Below, piece after piece: positions 35,442-43,539 of a stretch of 64,000 nucleotides of DNA. A program made the translations under genes and the position numbers. This DNA comes from Ignavibacteria bacterium (GTDB taxonomy: Bacteria > Bacteroidota > Ignavibacteria > Tepidaquicellales > OLB5), in assembly GCA_017303675.1 (NCBI GenBank), contig JAFLBX010000002.1, positions 757,091-821,090 on the forward strand, written 5' to 3'. How positions within the stretch are numbered: the first letter of the stretch is position 1; every line of letters starts with the position of its first letter. Below the pieces are notes generated by a model. That model saw only the letters and a program-made list of their open reading frames with translations. It ran no database searches and had not been told where the DNA came from.

Positions 35442-37319
35442 CTATTTTACCAATACCATCTTTTTAATATCGGTAAACTCTGAAGTTATTATTCTGTAAA
35501 AATAAATTCCGCTTGCAAATTTTGCAGCATTCCAGTCCAGTTTATAACTGCCTGCTGTTAACTGCTGATTAACCAGTATTTCAACTTCTTTGCCCAACAT
35601 ATCATAAACAGCCACTTTTACCATGGAGTTCTTGGGTACATCGATATTAATATTAGTTACCGGGTTAAACGGATTAGGATAATTCTGGCTTAAGTTAAAT
35701 GTTTTAGGAACAATTCCTGAAACAGGCTCTATGCCAATAACATTAATGCCTGTCATATAAAAATTAATTGTATCAGGGCTAACACTGCCAACTGTTACAT
35801 TTTTTTCTGCCTGCCAGTAACCCATTCTGTCGCAAATTACCCTGTAATTGCCAGTTGTAATATTATTAATATCATACGGACCGCCCGAGCGTGATACTGA
35901 AAACCCCTTAAACTCATTTCCGCTCATAGCGTAAACTATAGCATTCTGCAAACCTCCGGTTTGAGGCGGGGCAACAAATACACCGCCGCTGATAAATGAG
36001 TTTCCGCCTGAGCCTGTTATATTAAATACTTTTACATCAACATTAAATAAATTATTGTTCACATATAGTGTTTTTGATGCTGTCCAGCTTATTGTTCCGC
36101 TAGCATTACCGGTATGATAAGTTGGTACGAACTGCGGCGGGAAGGCATCAATATCTTCATCATTAGGATATGCCATAATATCAACGCTGTCAATAGTTAA
36201 ATTCCTCAGCATATAGTCACCGTTAAGCTGAATACTTGCAGTATCTACTATCTGTACAGTATTTGACTGAGCATCATATCTTAACGCTTTAACCATACCT
36301 TTTGTAACCGGCTGACCGTTGGGGAATGTAACTTTTCCGGATACGGCAAAGGGCGGGCCGAACACACCTCCATTGATAGTTTTCTGTACTGAACCTGAAA
36401 GCCCTACAGTATAGCCCAGATTCCCTTCAATGAAATAAACAGAGTTCAGGTCTTTATCTGAACTTGATACCTGGGAATTCCATATAGAGCTGCCATTAGT
36501 TGTCTTAAGAATTATACCGCTCTCACCAACAGTATACCCGGTCAAAGCATCACGGAAGTGGATAGAATTCAGATCTCTATTCACAATCCCCTGCTGTATC
36601 CAGGTTTCTCCCCCGTTGGAAGTTTTATAAATTACCCCGGATGAACCGTATTCATAACCGCCTACGGCATAGCCGATATTATCTGTTGGAAATGTTATAC
36701 TTCTGAAATCTATATCTGTTGTAGAAGGAGAAACTTCATACCATGAAGAACCGCCATTGATGGTTTTATAAATAACACCGCTGTAAGGTTCAGTCATTTT
36801 ACCGCCGGCAATGAAACCTGTTTGCGGATTCCTGAAATATACAGAGTTAAATTTATTGCCGTACATACTTACGAACTGGAGTTCCCAGTTCAAGCCGGCA
36901 TCAGTGGATTTTAGTATCTTGCTGTTGTAACCAACAGCATAGCCTGTATTATTATCGGCAAAATTAACTGCCAGCAAAGATGCCTGGTGCAGGTCTGCCC
37001 AGCTAACGCCGCCATCAGTAGTTTTAAACAAAGTACCTTCGCTTATATAGCCTGTATAGGGATTGCTGAAATAAATTGATGAACCGCTAAAGGCAGTTGA
37101 TATCACCAGCCAGTTTGTTCCGCCGTTAAGGGTCTTTAATATGATACCATTACCCGACATATAACCAGTATTGGCATTAACAAAAAATACAGACTTCAGA
37201 ACATTTTCTGTGCCTGACTGCAGTGGATACCACCCGTTTTGCGCTGTGAGGCGTCCGGACACAGAAAATATTACAGCCAGTATAAAGCCGAATATAATAT
37301 GTATGTATTTTTTATTCAT
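35442..37319 (-). CDS. T9SS-sorted beta-propeller (Ycf48/BNR-type) surface protein, cassette 2
   Basis: 625 residues from ATG 37319; a GTG five codons earlier is possible but GAGG before the ATG favours the ATG. Signal peptide KKYIHIIFGFILAVIFSVSG, propeller repeats with IYKTINGG, IYKTSNGG, ILKTTNG and TTDGGVSW phrases (to about residue 330), two beta domains, and a T9SS sorting domain (SQNYPNPFNPVTNINIDVP). It is a full-length paralog of the protein at 8493-10433. A palindrome (37346-37360) close to the regulator 1 operator lies in its leader, which suggests control by one of the TrmB-type regulators. Confidence 0.9.
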   Translation of the reverse strand: MNKKYIHIIFGFILAVIFSVSGRLTAQNGWYPLQSGTENVLKSVFFVNANTGYMSGNGIILKTLNGGTNWLVISTAFSGSSIYFSNPYTGYISEGTLFKTTDGGVSWADLHQASLLAVNFADNNTGYAVGYNSKILKSTDAGLNWELQFVSMYGNKFNSVYFRNPQTGFIAGGKMTEPYSGVIYKTINGGSSWYEVSPSTTDIDFRSITFPTDNIGYAVGGYEYGSSGVIYKTSNGGETWIQQGIVNRDLNSIHFRDALTGYTVGESGIILKTTNGSSIWNSQVSSSDKDLNSVYFIEGNLGYTVGLSGSVQKTINGGVFGPPFAVSGKVTFPNGQPVTKGMVKALRYDAQSNTVQIVDTASIQLNGDYMLRNLTIDSVDIMAYPNDEDIDAFPPQFVPTYHTGNASGTISWTASKTLYVNNNLFNVDVKVFNITGSGGNSFISGGVFVAPPQTGGLQNAIVYAMSGNEFKGFSVSRSGGPYDINNITTGNYRVICDRMGYWQAEKNVTVGSVSPDTINFYMTGINVIGIEPVSGIVPKTFNLSQNYPNPFNPVTNINIDVPKNSMVKVAVYDMLGKEVEILVNQQLTAGSYKLDWNAAKFASGIYFYRIITSEFTDIKKMVLVK

Positions 37320-37345
37320 TATTTTTAACCTCACAAAAATTCTTT

Positions 37346-37360
37346 AGACTTGTAAAGTCT
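37346..37360. promoter_or_regulatory. Palindromic operator upstream of the cassette 2 propeller gene
   Basis: AGACTTGTAAAGTCT, a 6-3-6 perfect inverted repeat. Its core ACTTGTAAAGT differs by one base from the core of the regulator 1 operator (ACTTTTAAAGT). It lies 27 nt upstream of the ATG. Confidence 0.55.
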
Positions 37361-37412
37361 GCTAAATTAATAAATGGTTTTATCCATTCATACGTAATTT
37401 AACAGTAATTTA

Positions 37413-37420
37413 CAAAAATA
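37413..37420 (-). promoter_or_regulatory. Promoter -7 box for the cassette 2 propeller gene
   Basis: Minus strand TATTTTTG fits TAnnTTTG, giving an 85-nt leader that contains the palindrome at 37346-37360. Confidence 0.45.
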
Positions 37421-37612
37421 ACAGCATAAAAATCGCTATCATTATCAAAAGGATCTGAAATCCCTGAAAACCGTTAACCACCATAGCTTATTTCCTTCAT
37501 TTTTTAGGGTTTTTTGCAGCTTATATAATTAATAAAAGCAGCAAAAAAATGAAAAACAAACTGATAACTCCGCGTAATGAAAATTTAATTTTAAATTCCA
37601 TAGCAGTATTTA

Positions 37613-38443
37613 TTAAGTTTTATTTTTTTTAAATTCATCAATAGTTAATGCTTTCTCCCAGTAATTATTAAAAAGATCTTTCATGTGCGAAGCATAATCA
37701 GGATTCTTAATAATAAGGTCTGCTTGTTTATGTTTAGGTACGTTCTTATCGACTGAAAGATTTATAAAAACATTTTCTGAATCAAATACTGTAATGTTTG
37801 GTAATTTATAAGGTGCCAGCCTTACTTTCTCTCCCCCTTTTTCAAAAAGCTCGCAAGCAGCAACAAGTTCAGCATTTAATGCTTTATCTTCACTAAGCTG
37901 GTATAATGACCTGATCACACCGCCTTCTTTTATGAATACCTGGGCATCACGGCTAAGCTCTTCAACAACAACCCTGCGGGGACTGTACATTCCCAGGATT
38001 TCCTTTTTGGAAGTGTTAACAAGCTCCATATAACGCTGCACACGGTGTTTATTAAATCCGCGTATAAGCTGAATATTCTTATCTGGCCCTTCAGTTTTTT
38101 CAGATTCCGATTTGTATATCTGTTGAAGCTCACCAAAGGTTTCATTCAGGCTTTCGAGCTTCCTGTTGAAGTTCTTTTTATAATCGCTGGTAATTTTATC
38201 TAAAATGATCGCAGGGTCTATTATCTGGTAGTTTAAAATAGTATTGGTTTCAATTTCGTTGCAATATCCTTTTTCTACAAATGATTTAAGAATATCATAA
38301 ATTGAATTACGGATAATTTTAGCTTCCTTAGCAATTTCAGAAGCGCTCATAGGAGAGCCCCCCAATAATACTATCAGCACTTTGGATTCATATTCTTTGA
38401 ATCCTAAAGTTTTGAGGCGTTCTATTAAAATTTCCTTATTCAA
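37613..38443 (-). CDS. TrmB-family transcriptional regulator, cassette 2
   Basis: 276 residues from a TTG start at 38443. Same architecture as the regulator at 10435-11322: winged helix with SASEIAKEAKIIRNSIYDILKSFVEKGYC, linker helix, and a C-terminal domain containing LIRGFNKHRVQRYMELV, VFINLSVDK and YASHMKDLFNNYWEKA. The operator palindrome overlaps the start codon, so autorepression would block both transcription and early translation. It is followed after 293 bp by the propeller gene, unlike cassette 1 where the two genes are 2 nt apart. Confidence 0.87.
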   Translation of the reverse strand: MNKEILIERLKTLGFKEYESKVLIVLLGGSPMSASEIAKEAKIIRNSIYDILKSFVEKGYCNEIETNTILNYQIIDPAIILDKITSDYKKNFNRKLESLNETFGELQQIYKSESEKTEGPDKNIQLIRGFNKHRVQRYMELVNTSKKEILGMYSPRRVVVEELSRDAQVFIKEGGVIRSLYQLSEDKALNAELVAACELFEKGGEKVRLAPYKLPNITVFDSENVFINLSVDKNVPKHKQADLIIKNPDYASHMKDLFNNYWEKALTIDEFKKNKT

Positions 38444-38485
38444 TATTGCTGTAGTTTTAAACTACTGCAATATAGCAAAGTATAA
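38441..38485 (-). promoter_or_regulatory. Promoter and palindromic operator of TrmB-type regulator 2
   Basis: Perfect core GTAGTTT T AAACTAC (38451-38465) inside longer arms (38441-38457 and 38459-38475, 15 of 17 pairs). TATACTTTG at 38485-38477 on the minus strand resembles a -7 box with one extra base. The palindrome covers the TTG start at 38443 and shares the TTTTAAA centre with the regulator 1 operator. Confidence 0.6.
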
Positions 38486-38554
38486 TTGAATTGTCAATAT
38501 ACCTAATATAGCTATTTTAGTCACTGCTTAAACTAATGATTTACAATAAATAAA

Positions 38555-38582
38555 AAGCGATCAAACAGTATATTTGATCGCT
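38555..38582 (-). terminator. Terminator of an orphan minus-strand transcript
   Basis: Stem AGCGATCAAA / TTTGATCGCT (arms 38573-38582 and 38555-38564), followed on the minus strand by TTTTTATTTATTG. No annotated gene ends here, so it points to a transcript from the structured region just upstream. Confidence 0.7.
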
Positions 38583-38962
38583 GAATTAACAAACTGAAAT
38601 GAAAAACAGAAAAGAAGGAAATGAAAATAAAATAGCTAGGTTTTAAAAGAGGGCGTTAAAAACTTAGCGCAGCTTCCTGAACTGCAGTGATCATAATTGT
38701 TTCTCCCGCCCTTCGAAAGAGGACAATTTATCAAGACAGAGGCTGCTGCGCTTATTATCATTAACAATTTTTTATTAAAATAAATCTCAATTTTATTCTA
38801 AACCGGGGTCATGGAAGCTCACTTTTAATTACCTCCGTTGACGCCTTTGGAGCTTACTCTGACCCCGGTCAACAACATTAGTAAGAGATGATTGAAATTT
38901 TCTTAAACTGTTTAAACTTTCTGTTGTAAAAATAATATATTTAGTATGATTTGCCAAAGATA
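38583..38962 (-). other. Unexplained structured element with own promoter-like box (candidate ncRNA or REP/MITE-type repeats)
   Basis: In this gap a minus-strand -7 box TATCTTTG (38962-38955) is followed by two long hairpins and the terminator at 38555-38582. Hairpin A (38802-38869) has the 10-bp stem ACCGGGGTCA / TGACCCCGGT and an inner AAGCTC / GAGCTT stem; its GGGGTCAGAGT end resembles REP hairpins linked to RAYT transposases. Hairpin B (38666-38752) has AGCGCAGC / GCTGCGCT and inner AATTGT / ACAATT. A 41-codon frame (38761-38636) overlaps hairpin B. GC content is higher than in other gaps. The rest of the gap up to the terminator at 39149 is AT-rich and empty. Confidence 0.45.
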
Positions 38963-38981
38963 TTTAAATACGTTTGTTAAA
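38955..38981. repeat. AT-rich palindromic motif, copy 1
   Basis: CAAAGATA-TTTAAATA-CGTTTG-TTAAA. A near-identical copy is at 41021-41047 in the same orientation (about 24 of 27 bases). It contains overlapping divergent TAnnTTTG boxes (TACGTTTG on plus, TATCTTTG on minus). The copies flank the T9SS gene at 39197-40936. Confidence 0.5.
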
Positions 38982-39148
38982 AGCTAAAATCAACAAAAAA
39001 GTCCCGGTAAATTACTTTATATTGTATTTTTATTGAAATTTTACACATTTTAAAATGACACAAATCTAGTTTTGTTAAAAGTAGATAATTACTTATTTTT
39101 CAATTAATTACTAACAGATAGGTAGTGAAAAATACATTATAAAGAAAA

Positions 39149-39173
39149 ACCCCGTTATTTTTAATAACGGGGT
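39149..39173 (-). terminator. Terminator of the 579-aa T9SS gene
   Basis: Stem ACCCCGTTATT / AATAACGGGGT (39149-39159, 39163-39173) with a 3-nt loop, followed by a T run on the minus strand. Confidence 0.87.
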
Positions 39174-39196
39174 AAATTAAAAATTTGAGTGATTAA

Positions 39197-40936
39197 TTAT
39201 TTCACTAATACCATTTTTTTAGTTTCACTGAAGTTTTCGGCAGTCAAACTGTAAAAATAAATTCCGCTCGGATAATCAGCCGCATTGAAATCAGTGCTGT
39301 AAATACCCGCCTGTATATTTTCGTTAACCAGTACTTTTATTTCTCTTCCAAGAGCGTCATAAATAACAAGTTTTACAAAACCACTTTTAGGAATGGAAAA
39401 CTTGATAGTTGTATTTGGATTAAATGGATTCGGATAGTTCTGTTCTAATGAATACTTTGCAGGTATCATATTACTAGCAGGCTCAATACCAATCAGGTTA
39501 AAACAATTATAATAATAGTTTTTAATATTATCAGTAGCATTTAGCAAAGCACACACGCTTTGGTTATTATTGCTTCCTCTTGCAATTGTATAGGAGTATA
39601 CAACTACTTGTGTATCTCCTGAATTCATCGTGAACGGTCCGGAATTCATCAAATTCCTGACATCATTACCAGTACTGTCATACCAGCCGGTTTTTGTACA
39701 TGCATCTCCGGAATATACATATGTAGTTGGCTGACCGGTAGTATAATTAATCAAAGTATTACTGCAACCATCTTTCCCGCGCAGCATTTCGTATGCAACT
39801 GATGCACTATCAGGGTCTCCGTAACAAACTGTTCCGCTGTTAAAAAAACCAAAATGACCGGACATTAATTTCATTTTATATCCAACAAGTGTGTTACAAG
39901 GCAGCTTTGCAGTATCACTGTTATTACCTGTAAATACAACCGGACCCTGAAGCATCCTGTATCCAACAGCCGGAGGAGCTGCTCCGTAAACAGGGTCGTT
40001 ATTATCAAAATTATAAGTAAAAGCAATATTTCTTGAAGTATCACACCCTGTTGCATCATCATTAGCTTCACCCAGATCAGCATCATTAACTAAACCTATA
40101 TAAGTGCTATCCCATACTTTTCCGCTTTTATTAATTATCTTATACCTGATAAAATATGTATCTCTGAATCCTTCAGAATCAAAGGCATATGCTAGCTGCT
40201 GAACTTCTACTCCGAGCGGCAGAGTTCCTCCGGGGAGGCTTAACTCTCTGGCATGAGGATTGTTAGTACAATTGGTATAATCCATAAAAACAGAAAACAT
40301 CATTTCTGAGGGTCTGGAGTTTCCAATTCCGGTACCTGGTCTGTCAGAATTCCAACCAGGCTGATAACCTGCTATACCGTTGACTTCGACATATGGAGCA
40401 CCCTGTCCAACCGGCCAGGAAGCCCATGATGAATAAACAAAAGTATAGGTTCTGCCTCCGGCATTTTTAGTGATAGTACCGCCGTTTACAAGGGATTGAT
40501 CATTAAGGCTGACAAGGTAACCGCTGAATGCAGGGTCACTGCATACAGAAGATGGAGGAACCTGCCCAATAACAGGAATATTACCCGGAGAATAATGCGT
40601 ATTGTACATTGAAGCAGCTAATCTCAGCTCTTTTTGATTTGAGCCGATATTTACCTTTGCACCTATCCACAGGCCTGATGCAAATACCGTTGTCATTCTT
40701 TGTGCTGCTGCAACCGGCCAGATAAACCCGGCATCTCCGCTCACAAAAGTAATTTTATCATAGTTAAAATATCCGTCTGTTCTGAATACGGTATTTATAT
40801 TACCGCTCTGAAGGAAAATACTTTGAGCAGGAGCAAATGATGATTCAATGTTAAGCAATGAGCCTTCACGTTCTTTTGAAAAAGAACCTGACGCTAGAAA
40901 TAAAATAAGGACTGCAAAGAGGACTAAATTTTTCAT
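39197..40936 (-). CDS. T9SS-sorted secreted protein of unknown function
   Basis: 579 residues. Signal peptide KNLVLFAVLILFLASGSFS. About 450 residues follow with the phrases FASGLWIGAKVNIGSNQKELRLAASMY, FDSEGFRDTYFIRYKIINKSGKVWDSTYIGLVNDADLGEANDD and MNSGDTQVVVYSYTIARG. These recur in a large T9SS family of the lineage with no known function. The C terminus is a T9SS type A sorting domain (EQNYPNPFNPNTTIKFSIP). Several Cys residues could form disulfides outside the cell. ATG start. Flanked by the AT-rich palindromic motif copies at 38955 and 41021. Confidence 0.87.
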   Translation of the reverse strand: MKNLVLFAVLILFLASGSFSKEREGSLLNIESSFAPAQSIFLQSGNINTVFRTDGYFNYDKITFVSGDAGFIWPVAAAQRMTTVFASGLWIGAKVNIGSNQKELRLAASMYNTHYSPGNIPVIGQVPPSSVCSDPAFSGYLVSLNDQSLVNGGTITKNAGGRTYTFVYSSWASWPVGQGAPYVEVNGIAGYQPGWNSDRPGTGIGNSRPSEMMFSVFMDYTNCTNNPHARELSLPGGTLPLGVEVQQLAYAFDSEGFRDTYFIRYKIINKSGKVWDSTYIGLVNDADLGEANDDATGCDTSRNIAFTYNFDNNDPVYGAAPPAVGYRMLQGPVVFTGNNSDTAKLPCNTLVGYKMKLMSGHFGFFNSGTVCYGDPDSASVAYEMLRGKDGCSNTLINYTTGQPTTYVYSGDACTKTGWYDSTGNDVRNLMNSGPFTMNSGDTQVVVYSYTIARGSNNNQSVCALLNATDNIKNYYYNCFNLIGIEPASNMIPAKYSLEQNYPNPFNPNTTIKFSIPKSGFVKLVIYDALGREIKVLVNENIQAGIYSTDFNAADYPSGIYFYSLTAENFSETKKMVLVK

Positions 40937-41020
40937 ATTAAATTCAGGTTAGTTATGAAATAATTTTTAAGCAATTATGGTTTTTGCTAATATAAAAATA
41001 GCACATTCCATAGGTATAGG

Positions 41021-41047
41021 CAAAGATTTTTAAATAGATTTGTTAAA
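41021..41047. repeat. AT-rich palindromic motif, copy 2
   Basis: CAAAGATT-TTTAAATA-GATTTG-TTAAA, the second copy of the motif at 38955. Includes a plus-strand TAGATTTG. It lies in the gap between the T9SS gene start and the next plus-strand gene. Confidence 0.5.
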
Positions 41048-41131
41048 TGTAAATATTGATATTTATATGATAATTATCTACAATATCAAAGTTTTTTATT
41101 AATTTTCAGCGTTTTTGCAGTTTAATTAATT

Positions 41132-41139
41132 TAGATTTG
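41132..41139 (+). promoter_or_regulatory. Promoter -7 box for the 477-aa gene
   Basis: TAGATTTG, a TAnnTTTG match, 34 nt before the ATG at 41173. A second identical box lies at 41035-41042 within the repeated motif. Confidence 0.5.
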
Positions 41140-41172
41140 TTAAATACACAAATCCAAAACCAATCATAAAAT

Positions 41173-42606
41173 ATGCGGGAATCAAAGCTTACTGAGATGG
41201 TTAAGGGCATCAGCCCGGCAGAATTCAGAAAATTCGGTGAATTCCTGAACTCACCCTACCATAACAAAAGCAGAAAAATTATTCAGCTTTACGAACTGAT
41301 CAACTTTAATTATGATGAATTCGATGCAAATGTCATTACCAATGAAAAAATTGCCAAGGCAATTTTCAGCGGTGAAGGCGATAAAGATCAGAACGTAAGG
41401 ACCCTCATCAGCAGTTTTACTGCCCTGCTTGAAGAATTCCTGGTGATAGAAGAGCTGAACAACAATTCATTACATGGTAAAACATTCCTGCTTAAATCTT
41501 TGCGTGATAGAAACATACTTAAGACCTTTGATATGGTATCAAAGGAAATAACTGACATCCAGCAAAAAGATTTTAACAGGAATACCGATTATTATTACAA
41601 TGAATTCACTTTCAAAGAAACATGGCTTAACTATCACGGTGAAGATCTTGATCTTGACCTGGATAAAAGCTACCAGGAAATGAGCGATAATGCTGACCAC
41701 CTTTTCATAGTAACAAAACTTAAGGTACTGAACACAGTTATAAGCAGAAAGATACTTTCAGGCATCAGCATTTATAAAACATATTGGGCTGTTGAAAATA
41801 TCCTTAAATATATCGAGAAAAATATCGATGATATCGAGCAGCATCATCCGATAATTTATTCTGAATATAAAATCTTGATGATGGTGCTTGAGCCTGATAA
41901 GGTAAAACATTTTCATGATCTTGAAAAACACGTTTTCCATAATATTTCACGATATAACGAAGAAGAGCTTGAGCAGGTATATTATTCGCTTTCAAATTAC
42001 TGTGTAAATAAAATTGCCCTTGGTGAAGATAAGTTTGTTAACGAGCTGTATAAGATACATTCCAACTTCGAAAAGACAGGTTTCTATGAAAAGAATAAAA
42101 ACCTTCAGTACACAGATTTTATAGGAGTGATAATTTGCGGGCTAAATATGAAACAAATGAAGTGGGTCGAACACTTCTTTGATACATACAAAGGCAATAT
42201 AGCAAGCGAAGTTAAGCGTGATACTATAAATCTTTCTTCAGCACTTATTGCCTTCCAGAATAAAAAATATAAGGATTGTGTCGGATTTTTGAGCAAGGTT
42301 GGATATAAATACACGTACTTTTACCTTAAATCAAAGGAAACGCTAATTAAAGCATATTACGAACTGGGAGAAATAGAATCACTTGAAGCTGTAGTAGATG
42401 CTGCAAAACATTACCTGAAGCGTCATAAGGAAATGTTATCGATCCATTTTGACAGGTATATCCTGTTCCTGAATTACGTAATAAACCTGCTGAAGCTGGA
42501 TAAGAAACAAAAACCCGAGCTTAAAATGCTGATGAAAAAGCTTGATGAGAACAGGACAACAATTGCCCGTGAATGGCTTATTGAAAAAATTATTGAAATG
42601 AAATAG
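41173..42606 (+). CDS. Large helical protein of unknown function
   Basis: 477 residues, cytoplasmic, almost entirely alpha-helical by composition, with helix pairs such as FRKFGEFLNSPYHNKSRKIIQLYELI, DQNVRTLISSFTALLEEFLVI, RYNEEELEQVYYSLSNYCVNK and IKAYYELGEIESLEAVVDAAKHYLKRHKEM. This is compatible with a TPR- or HEAT-like solenoid, but no repeat is clean enough to name. I do not recognise a family. It is a stand-alone gene, convergent with fmt (3 bp between stops). ATG start. Confidence 0.72.
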   Translation: MRESKLTEMVKGISPAEFRKFGEFLNSPYHNKSRKIIQLYELINFNYDEFDANVITNEKIAKAIFSGEGDKDQNVRTLISSFTALLEEFLVIEELNNNSLHGKTFLLKSLRDRNILKTFDMVSKEITDIQQKDFNRNTDYYYNEFTFKETWLNYHGEDLDLDLDKSYQEMSDNADHLFIVTKLKVLNTVISRKILSGISIYKTYWAVENILKYIEKNIDDIEQHHPIIYSEYKILMMVLEPDKVKHFHDLEKHVFHNISRYNEEELEQVYYSLSNYCVNKIALGEDKFVNELYKIHSNFEKTGFYEKNKNLQYTDFIGVIICGLNMKQMKWVEHFFDTYKGNIASEVKRDTINLSSALIAFQNKKYKDCVGFLSKVGYKYTYFYLKSKETLIKAYYELGEIESLEAVVDAAKHYLKRHKEMLSIHFDRYILFLNYVINLLKLDKKQKPELKMLMKKLDENRTTIAREWLIEKIIEMK

Positions 42607-42609
42607 GGT

Positions 42610-43539
42610 TTAACCTTTGAATTTTTTGAACATACCTACGTGACCGTTAAGGAACTCCACTGAGTTCATCCTTCTTTTGCCTTCTATCTGAAGCTCGGTG
42701 ATCTCGAGGAATTCATTAAGGGTAGAAACATACAACCTGCCTTCTTTAATAAAAAACCTGCCCGGGCCCTTAAGGCTATCCCAGTGTGATTTAACAGTAC
42801 TAAAAATTTTAATTATCTTACCGTTATATTCTGTAAATGCCCCGGGATATGGTGAAAGTCCGCGGATAAAATCATAAACCCTGTCAACAGGAGTATCAAA
42901 GTTTATTCTGCAATCTTCTTTAAATATTTTAGGCGCAGGCGTTGCTTCACCATTATTCTGTTTTGAAACCAGCGGATTTCCGCCTGAATTCTCTATCAAA
43001 TCAACAGTATCAAATAAGACCTGAGCCCCCATTGTTTTTAGCTTATCATGCAAAGTACCGGCAGTATCATCACTTGTTATATCAATTCTTTTTTGCATAA
43101 TGATATTGCCTGTATCAACTTTTTCCTGCAGGAAAAAAGTTGTAACACCTGTTTCACGCTCACCATTAATAATTGCCCAGTTTATAGGGGCAGCTCCGCG
43201 GTATTTGGGAAGAAGCGATGCATGCAGATTTATCGATCCGTATTTAGGAATCTTAAAAATATTTTTAGGCAGTATCCTGAACGCTACAACCACTATAAGA
43301 TCAGGTGAAATCTCTTTTATATCATTTATAAAATCCGGGTCCTTCAGGCTGGAAGGCTGTAAAATACTAAGGCCACGCTCTGATGCAAACTTTTTTACAT
43401 CACTTTCCGAAAGATGCTGCCCCCTGCCTTTGGGTTTATCCGGTACTGTTACTACTGCTGATATTTTATGATGTGTATTTAAAAGGGCGTCAAGTGAAGG
43501 TACGGCAAACTCCGGCGTACCCATAAATATGATATTCAT
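42610..43539 (-). CDS. fmt: Methionyl-tRNA formyltransferase
   Basis: 309 residues, full length. It formylates the initiator Met-tRNA using 10-formyl-THF. N-terminal Rossmann-like domain starts FMGTPEFAVPSLDAL; the catalytic phrase INLHASLLPKYRGAAPINWAIINGERETGVT holds the Asn-His and the SLLPxxRG loop, with TAGTLHDKL. The C-terminal OB-like domain (from about 205) begins PAPKIFKEDCRINFD. It overlaps the stop of def (TAATG), so the two are coupled, the order def-fmt being common in bacteria. Confidence 0.96.
   Translation of the reverse strand: MNIIFMGTPEFAVPSLDALLNTHHKISAVVTVPDKPKGRGQHLSESDVKKFASERGLSILQPSSLKDPDFINDIKEISPDLIVVVAFRILPKNIFKIPKYGSINLHASLLPKYRGAAPINWAIINGERETGVTTFFLQEKVDTGNIIMQKRIDITSDDTAGTLHDKLKTMGAQVLFDTVDLIENSGGNPLVSKQNNGEATPAPKIFKEDCRINFDTPVDRVYDFIRGLSPYPGAFTEYNGKIIKIFSTVKSHWDSLKGPGRFFIKEGRLYVSTLNEFLEITELQIEGKRRMNSVEFLNGHVGMFKKFKG

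Noticed and set aside
37510-37548. Inverted repeat TTTTTTGCAGCTT / AAGCAGCAAAAAA as terminator of the second TrmB gene
   Set aside because: Both strands show A-rich, not T-rich, sequence after the stem, so it does not fit a Rho-independent terminator.
38825-38878. 17-codon frame inside hairpin A, minus strand
   Set aside because: Too short, and its sequence is fixed by the stem pairing; more likely a by-product of the hairpin.
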